Shown: positions 58,448-64,000 of the stretch, piece after piece
How the letters are laid out: every line of letters begins with the position of its first letter
How positions within the stretch are numbered: position 1 is the stretch's first letter
From: Breviolum minutum Mf 1.05b.01
Lineage: Eukaryota; Sar; Dinophyceae; Suessiales; Symbiodiniaceae
DNA: 64,000 bases
Assembly: GCA_000507305.1 (NCBI GenBank)
Contig: DF239140.1
Coordinates: forward strand, 61,916 to 125,915
Direction of reading: 5' to 3'
Translations under genes and position numbers: made by a program
The notes under the pieces: model-generated
Database searches by the model: none
The model's input: the letters and a program-made list of their open reading frames with translations, nothing else
What the model was told of the DNA's origin: nothing

Positions 58448-61400
58448 ATGTCTCAGGTACCTATGCTCGGCACCAATGGTGATTCCACATGGATATTCGA
58501 TGTGTCATCAAAGAAGAATTTGGTGTCACGGCTTTTCACCGCTATGACTGGTAGTGTTGTCACAAGTGGAAAAATATCATCAGGTGGTCGTGGTGGTGGA
58601 AAGAAACGTTCATCTGATGATACCAACAAGGAGAACATATCTACCAACAAGCGTTCTCGTGGTGGTGCAGCGAAAGGAAAAGCAAAGGCGAAGGCAGCTG
58701 CTATGCCATCAATTCCGGACGAATCAGATATCACAGTGTCAACTGTCTCATGTGAAGTTGGAGTTCGTACCAAACTCTGGTTAGACGACTTGTTGAAGTG
58801 CTGTGAGCATGTGTCAGAGCAAGTATGCCGTTTGTTTGGTAGTGGCGATAGTTCCACGAAGAAATCATTGAAAGCACATCTCATCTCACAGGGCTTGATG
58901 TTTGCCTTCAAATCACAGATTATGTTGGAGACGAACAAGGGACCCAAACAGTACAAAAAGTGGTCATCATTACGTGTGGCGTTGAAGGATCATGCCATTT
59001 GCATCCAACTGAAGGACGGACACGATACATGCAAATCATTTGTTTACTGTATTTTGTTTAAAGTTTATGTGTTTGTTTGTTCTTGTCTTGCTGTTCTAGT
59101 ATTACATTATTTTTTTGAATGTCAGATGAATTAACTGATTTATGAGTTTGATTGGAACAATGTGTATGTACTGTAATGTTAGTGAATATTGAACTTGACA
59201 CGTGACACGTTAACATCATGATACTTCAACGAGTTTCAACTATCAATAACGCAATCATTCTTATATTCTAATTCTTAATTCTTGAATATTGAAGATTCTG
59301 AATATTCTTGTTAATCTTGATCTCCTGTCTCCTGAACACATTGAACCCTGCAGAACCTACGTGGCTCTTTGAATGCTGCTTTGCAAGCAGATGCACAAGC
59401 AGGAAGCACGAGCACTTGTGGTGTTGATCAGTTGGAAGCAACGATTGCCAACCAGGGTGAGAAACTGTTGATGGACAAAGGAACCAGTCTCAACGACAAG
59501 TTGAATCAATGTTGTGCAGCTTTTGAACGGTGGGTTGTGTCTGAGCCTGGTATGTCGCTTACTTCATCACATGATCTTTTGACAGTCGCCAAGCACACAA
59601 CATTTGGACGACTTAAAGCTCAAGTGCTGATGTCATCATGCATTTGCTCTGATGCTTCGAAAGGTAGCGTTGTGAAGCCCAATCCACAATGTGCACTACA
59701 TGCAGAGGAGGTATCATTGACTGATGTTCTCTTCGAGATCATTCAAGTTGTGCATGATGTGTTCCCTGATGACTTCATGTGCTTCGCACATTTGATTGCG
59801 TCACGAACGGTGGAAGGCGGGTATATCGGAAATGATATTTTTTCTCACAAACTTTTTCTGTTTATTGATTGTTCTTCAAGTCAACCTGAACCTGTGTTAT
59901 GTATATTCCAGAAATGTATTGTGTTCATTGATTTGAATATGAATTATTTGTCATGTGTGTTCTGTGTTGCTGTCATCATCACCATCATCGTCATCATCAT
60001 CATCATCATCATCATCATATGGACTCCTGAATGAAACACTATCATCAACACTCGTCAGTCGATATTTCCAAATACAATATCTTTAACTTTAACTGTTGGA
60101 TTGGTGTGTGTGAACTCAATGTGACAATGTGTTCACATGATCACAGTGACAGTAACATACAGTAACAACCAAGGACCAATAACTATGTTGGACCATTCTG
60201 ATACTTAAACTTATATAATGTGTCGAATGTTTCAGGTTTAACGGTTTCAACAATAATCTCATATGAGTTTACAAACTCAAATGTCACACCACATCGTGCA
60301 GATTGGAAACTTCCCAACGAGATCCCGTTCATCAAGAAGTGTGGCATTGATGCTGCAACGGTTCCATTCGTCCAACATGTGAGAGCAGCATATATCATTC
60401 AACTCTTGGTATCCATTGTGTCGCCAACATCAAAGAACTTGGCAGACTTGTTCACTGCATTGAAAAGTGTTGGCAATGCGGGGCTTTTCAAGAATCTGCG
60501 ACAGTTGGATTCATGCCTTCTTTCACAAGAGGCTATGTTTGCTGGTTGGAAGAAGGCATTGACCAGTATTTCTGCTGGAGGTCAATTTGCGATTCGTGAT
60601 GTATTGGTTACATGCAAGATCAAACCATGCACTCCATTGGCAGAACAGTTGATGCAACACAATGATGGGTCTTTGAATGGTGAAAGGGCGAAGGGCACCA
60701 ATGAGTCCAAGGATGCCAGCAAAATATCAACCCGTGGCGATGGTGAAGATGGTGATTCAGACATTGAAGGTGCCGTTCCGAATCACATTCTTCTTAGCAT
60801 GAATGATTTGATCACATACGGTTTTGGCGGAAAGGACAAACTTTCAGAACTTCCTGATGCACACACATTGGCTCGATTCCAGCTTCATTTGCAAGCTTTG
60901 GTCTTGGAACACGCAAATGATGTTGAACAACAATGGCGTGATTCTTTGATGCTTGTCATTGCCAAACCAGACGAAGAACCATCTACATCTGCACGTCGGA
61001 AGAGTCCTACCACCAAAGCAGAACTTCTTCTTCGAGTTCCTGATGATGCACAACTATTGCGTTGTTCAAATGATTCCAATCTCGAAATGTATCGCTTGCC
61101 CAAGACGTTCAAGTTGGTGTTTTTTGGATCAGTTGGTTACTTGGCTAAATCAAAGCACTAAAACAGTACTGTAGTTGTGAGTAGTCAGTAGTAGAACTGA
61201 TATTCTATTGTGTTGCTGTTGTCAGTGTTGTTGTCGTTGTTGAAATGTTGACATTGATTTTGATAGAAGCAGTGACGTAGCGAATCAATGATTGCTGTTG
61301 ATATGTGTCGTGTTTTGTACACGTAGTAGAAGAATTGTTGCTAGGCTTCTTACAAAAATAAGAAAGTGCTTTTTGTAACATATGAATTGAATTTGTGAGA

Positions 61401-62759
61401 ACAAATGGTTCCTTTTCAATTATTATATACATCAGGTTATATAATTGATGTTGTAGTTAATGGTTACCGATTCACAGAATACAATTTACAACTTCACATC
61501 ATGTTGTTGTTATTGATGTTGCTGTTGGTACGTTGTTTGAATGTTTTTTTTTTCACATGACAATTGACAAGCAAGCAAGGTGAATTTGTGGTGTCTGCAT
61601 CGGGCTCCAACCGTGCGAAAGCACAAGCTCAGCGGGGTCCAGGCAAACCTATGACCATGGTGCCAATCAACATATTCGAATCACAGATTGATGCAGAAAC
61701 AGGTGAGAAGAAGAAGCCGCTGGTGGCAGGTGAGCACTTTCACTGTCACTTGATCGATAGTTCAGCATTTGATTAAACCTTACCATTGTGCTTTGTATTT
61801 GTGTTTGTGAGTTGGTATTATGATGATACATTCATGCTTTGTATGTGAGAAGTATTATGTTTGCATTTGCATCCAGCATCCAATGAACACATGTTATTGA
61901 TGTGTTTCCTTGTTGGATACGTTGGAAGTTGAAAGTTTGATGTTGGTACTTGGTAGGTGGTATGTCTCTTGGAGTTCACGGTGATGCCAACAACAGCATC
62001 GATGTATCCACACCATCGCCAGCATGGATTGTCCCACTTGTGGCTGATGAAACCACTGCCCCATCGTTGTTCTTTTCAGTGGATAGTGTCCAGACCAAGT
62101 TCGAGGGGAAAGACTTGTTTGTGTCCATTGCTGTGTTATCTTCTGTGGCTCCTGATGAAAGCAATTCTTCGCTTGCTCTTGTCAAGGTGATCGGTGGGAA
62201 GAAGTACGCTGTTTTGAAGCGTGGTCTGGTGTGACTTGGTTTCCAATTGGCATTTGCTTTTTTTTTGACAAATCTGATCAGGATCTGTTTGGGAAATTGG
62301 GATGTTCTAATGTTCTGGACTGATAGAAAGTGATATTGTAATTGATCACAAGTGAGTCACTGAGACACTACCCAACTCAGTTGATGATACATGTGACCAG
62401 CAATCATCCATTATAGTTTTATAGTAGTTATTATATGTATATGATCTTTACTTTGACATTACATCATCATCATGTCCACTAGCATCAGCACACATATGTT
62501 TCATTTGATGATTAGGCCTGGTGAGAAGTTCAAGACTACTACGAAGAGAAAACGTGGAGGAGAATTGACTCTTGATGATGTGAACCAAGTTGCTGACCAA
62601 CCCGATGCTACAGATGATTGTGATCCATCTTCTACTTATTTGGGCGCGGCAGCATGTGTTCAGGGCAATGTGGCGTTGCGCTTTGGAATGGGAGAGACTG
62701 AAGTTGCACCATCTTTGGCCCTGAAGACTCCACGTGATGCGAACCACTTGGTCAAATAA
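58448..62759 (+). CDS. Unrecognised 6-exon gene (gene D), nuclear-type
   Basis: Exons about 58448-59041, 59354-~59810, ~60236-61161, ~61575-61729, 61957-62230 and 62516-62759. Joins 4/5 and 5/6 are phase-consistent; 2/3 and 3/4 are not settled. It starts MSQVPMLGTNGDSTWIFDVS; an AG acceptor at 58416-58417 in the same frame leaves open that it continues gene C. Exon 1 has a Gly/Lys/Arg-rich stretch (GGRGGGKKRSSDD, NKRSRGGAAKGKAKAKAAA) that suits a nuclear or DNA-binding role. Exon 3 has LPNEIPFIKKCGIDAATVPF and helical text to SDIEGAVPNHILLSMNDLIT. Exons 4-6 read RGPGKPMTMVPINIFESQID, ADETTAPSLFFSVDSVQTKF and FKTTTKRKRGGELTLDD. The stop codon TAA (62757-62759) lies within an AATAAA (62755-62760). 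No family recognised. Confidence 0.6.
59970..60020. repeat. (ATC)n microsatellite
   Basis: About 14 ATC units with a few ACC/GTC variants, in the intron after exon 2 of gene D. The Ile-rich open frame here is an artefact. Confidence 0.85.
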
Positions 62760-64000
62760 ACACTTTGTGAGTTTGCAGTATGCAGTGCAATGTGCGCACA
62801 ATCGTAGTACCATACTAGAGCGGCTGGGTTGATGCCTCTTTTTTGTTCCATGTCCATTGCGCTTGTGGTTTTGCGCGTGACACCTTAGGTGTATGGGTTT
62901 GGGTTTTCCAGGACTTTTTAGAGTCTGGGCCAACAATCGAATTGTCATCATCATTAGTTCTTAGGCAAAAATGGCCGCTTATACTAGTCGAGTCAGTCAC
63001 AAAACAATCTGTGATTTGACATTGGCGACAAACTGATGCTTGACGCTTGCAAAAACATGCTCTTATGCATTGGTATCTGTATTTGCTGCTTGCACTTGTA
63101 TGTACTCGATGTTCTTTTCCGACGAAGTTTCACAACGTGTCTTTTGGTATCACTCATTCATATGAATTTGCAATCCGACTAAGGTCAAAATGACGATGGT
63201 GCCGCACGTACGTGGCCAAAAGGGTCATTGCAGTGGATATCACTCAAATTGTGGACAAAACGGGAAGTGGCGTCAACTCAATATGTATATAAATATATGT
63301 TGATAATTTGAACTAATATTCTTTGGGCCATTGCTCACAATTCCGTGGTATCATCAATATTCTATATATGTGACCACTAGGGTCATATACGGGAGGTGTC
63401 CCTAGGCACCATGAGCCATACATACATAAACCTCAAGATACAGAGAGATCTGGACAACCTTATGCTACGAGTACGAGTGCGACGACTATCCCTTTCTGTA
63501 GAGTTGGTACTGTATCCATTCTTTACGAGTTCAATAGAACCCATACTTTTGGGTTGATGACCATCCCTTGAAGAACAAAACAAAATCAGACCAATGTGTC
63601 ATTCCTAACCTCCAATGGTTTACCCTTTCCTCCAACAGAATCCGGGAGTCTGATGTCATCCAGATTCTCGGATTGTGTCTTTGAAAAAGATGCATTTTGA
63701 AAGAGGCCCTAGATAATCTTAGTGATGAAATCAAAAATAAATGACTTTGAATCAAACTTTGATCAAGGTTCCTCTCCAAGGAAAGTTGATCTTGGGGCAT
63801 CCAAGATACCGGTAGGCCATCGACATAGAAAGGCGCCTTAAAAACCAGGTGATCCTCTCCAGGCCCAGCCGTTCGAGGAGAGGGTTCAAGATGCAAAGAA
63901 ATGAGGATTTATAAATATGTAGCTTTTGGATGTTTGTATCACAAATATATATATATATATATAATATATAATAAATATATAGTGTATATAATATATATAA
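62760..64000. other. Right flank: no confident gene, AT tract at edge
   Basis: No exon recognised. Minus-strand open frames at 63383-63896 are adjacent but in different frames and match nothing I know. A CTAGGGTCATATACGGGAGG...TGTCCCTAGGCACCATGAGC block lies at about 63378-63412 and shares a CATGG..CCTAGGG core with 36480-36495 in inverted orientation. From about 63945 to the end is an alternating AT tract. Confidence 0.5.
63945..64000. repeat. AT-rich dinucleotide tract at window end
   Basis: Alternating TA/AT runs to the last base. Confidence 0.8.

Noticed and set aside
63383..63896. Adjacent minus-strand ORFs resembling a decayed retroelement polyprotein end
   Set aside because: No reverse transcriptase or integrase motif could be recognised, and the frames do not join.
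1..64000. rRNA, tRNA, snRNA or bacterial-type operons
   Set aside because: No cloverleaf with a convincing TTC-arm, no rRNA core and no Shine-Dalgarno-spaced gene runs were noticed. A covariance-model search would be the decisive test.

Overview
The window looks like nuclear DNA of a dinoflagellate. This rests on the splicing, not on any named marker. The PLAA/Doa1 gene can be rebuilt exon by exon. Many of its introns use GC donors and one uses GA, acceptors are usually AG followed by G, exons are tiny (23-144 nt) and introns average close to 1 kb. Neighbouring genes show the same habits. No rRNA, tRNA, CRISPR array, prokaryotic operon or intact spliced-leader sequence was seen.

Region 1 (1 to about 36.2 kb) is ordinary host-type sequence with genes on the minus strand. 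PLAA/Doa1/Ufd3 runs from 26685 down to 4503 in at least 29 exons: a WD40 propeller, then a PFU ubiquitin-binding domain, then a PUL domain. Upstream of it an unidentified gene (about 34.85 kb down to 29.0 kb, possibly from 35.7 kb) points the same way. A TCA-repeat assembly gap lies inside one of its introns. Introns and intergenic DNA carry at least four families of short inverted-repeat elements (MITE-like), one nested in another, plus several minisatellites. A small zinc-finger ORF on the plus strand (3834-4064) is the only opposite-strand coding candidate here.

Region 2 (about 36.3 to 62.8 kb) has a different texture: T/G-rich low-complexity sequence, none of the MITE families, and long coding exons all on the plus strand. 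In order it holds a ~1,545-residue transposase-like protein with a terminal zinc finger (39.7-45.6 kb); small exon candidates (45.7-47.2 kb); a Cys-rich protein (47.6-48.8 kb); a CCCTAGG minisatellite (49.4-49.8 kb); a ~1,000-residue multi-exon protein ending in a C5-cytosine DNA methyltransferase (50.1-55.5 kb); a broken small ORF (55.6-56.0 kb); and two unrecognised multi-exon genes (56.2-58.1 and 58.4-62.8 kb). I read this as a candidate large composite mobile element that carries its own DNA methyltransferase. The grouping is an inference from shared strand, shared texture and MITE absence. No reverse transcriptase or integrase was recognised and no convincing terminal repeat was proven.

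Region 3 (62.8-64 kb) has no confident gene and ends in an AT-dinucleotide tract. Intron/exon coordinates were worked out by eye from reading frame, splice phase and family motifs. Junctions described as phase-consistent are the best supported; others may be off by a few bases.
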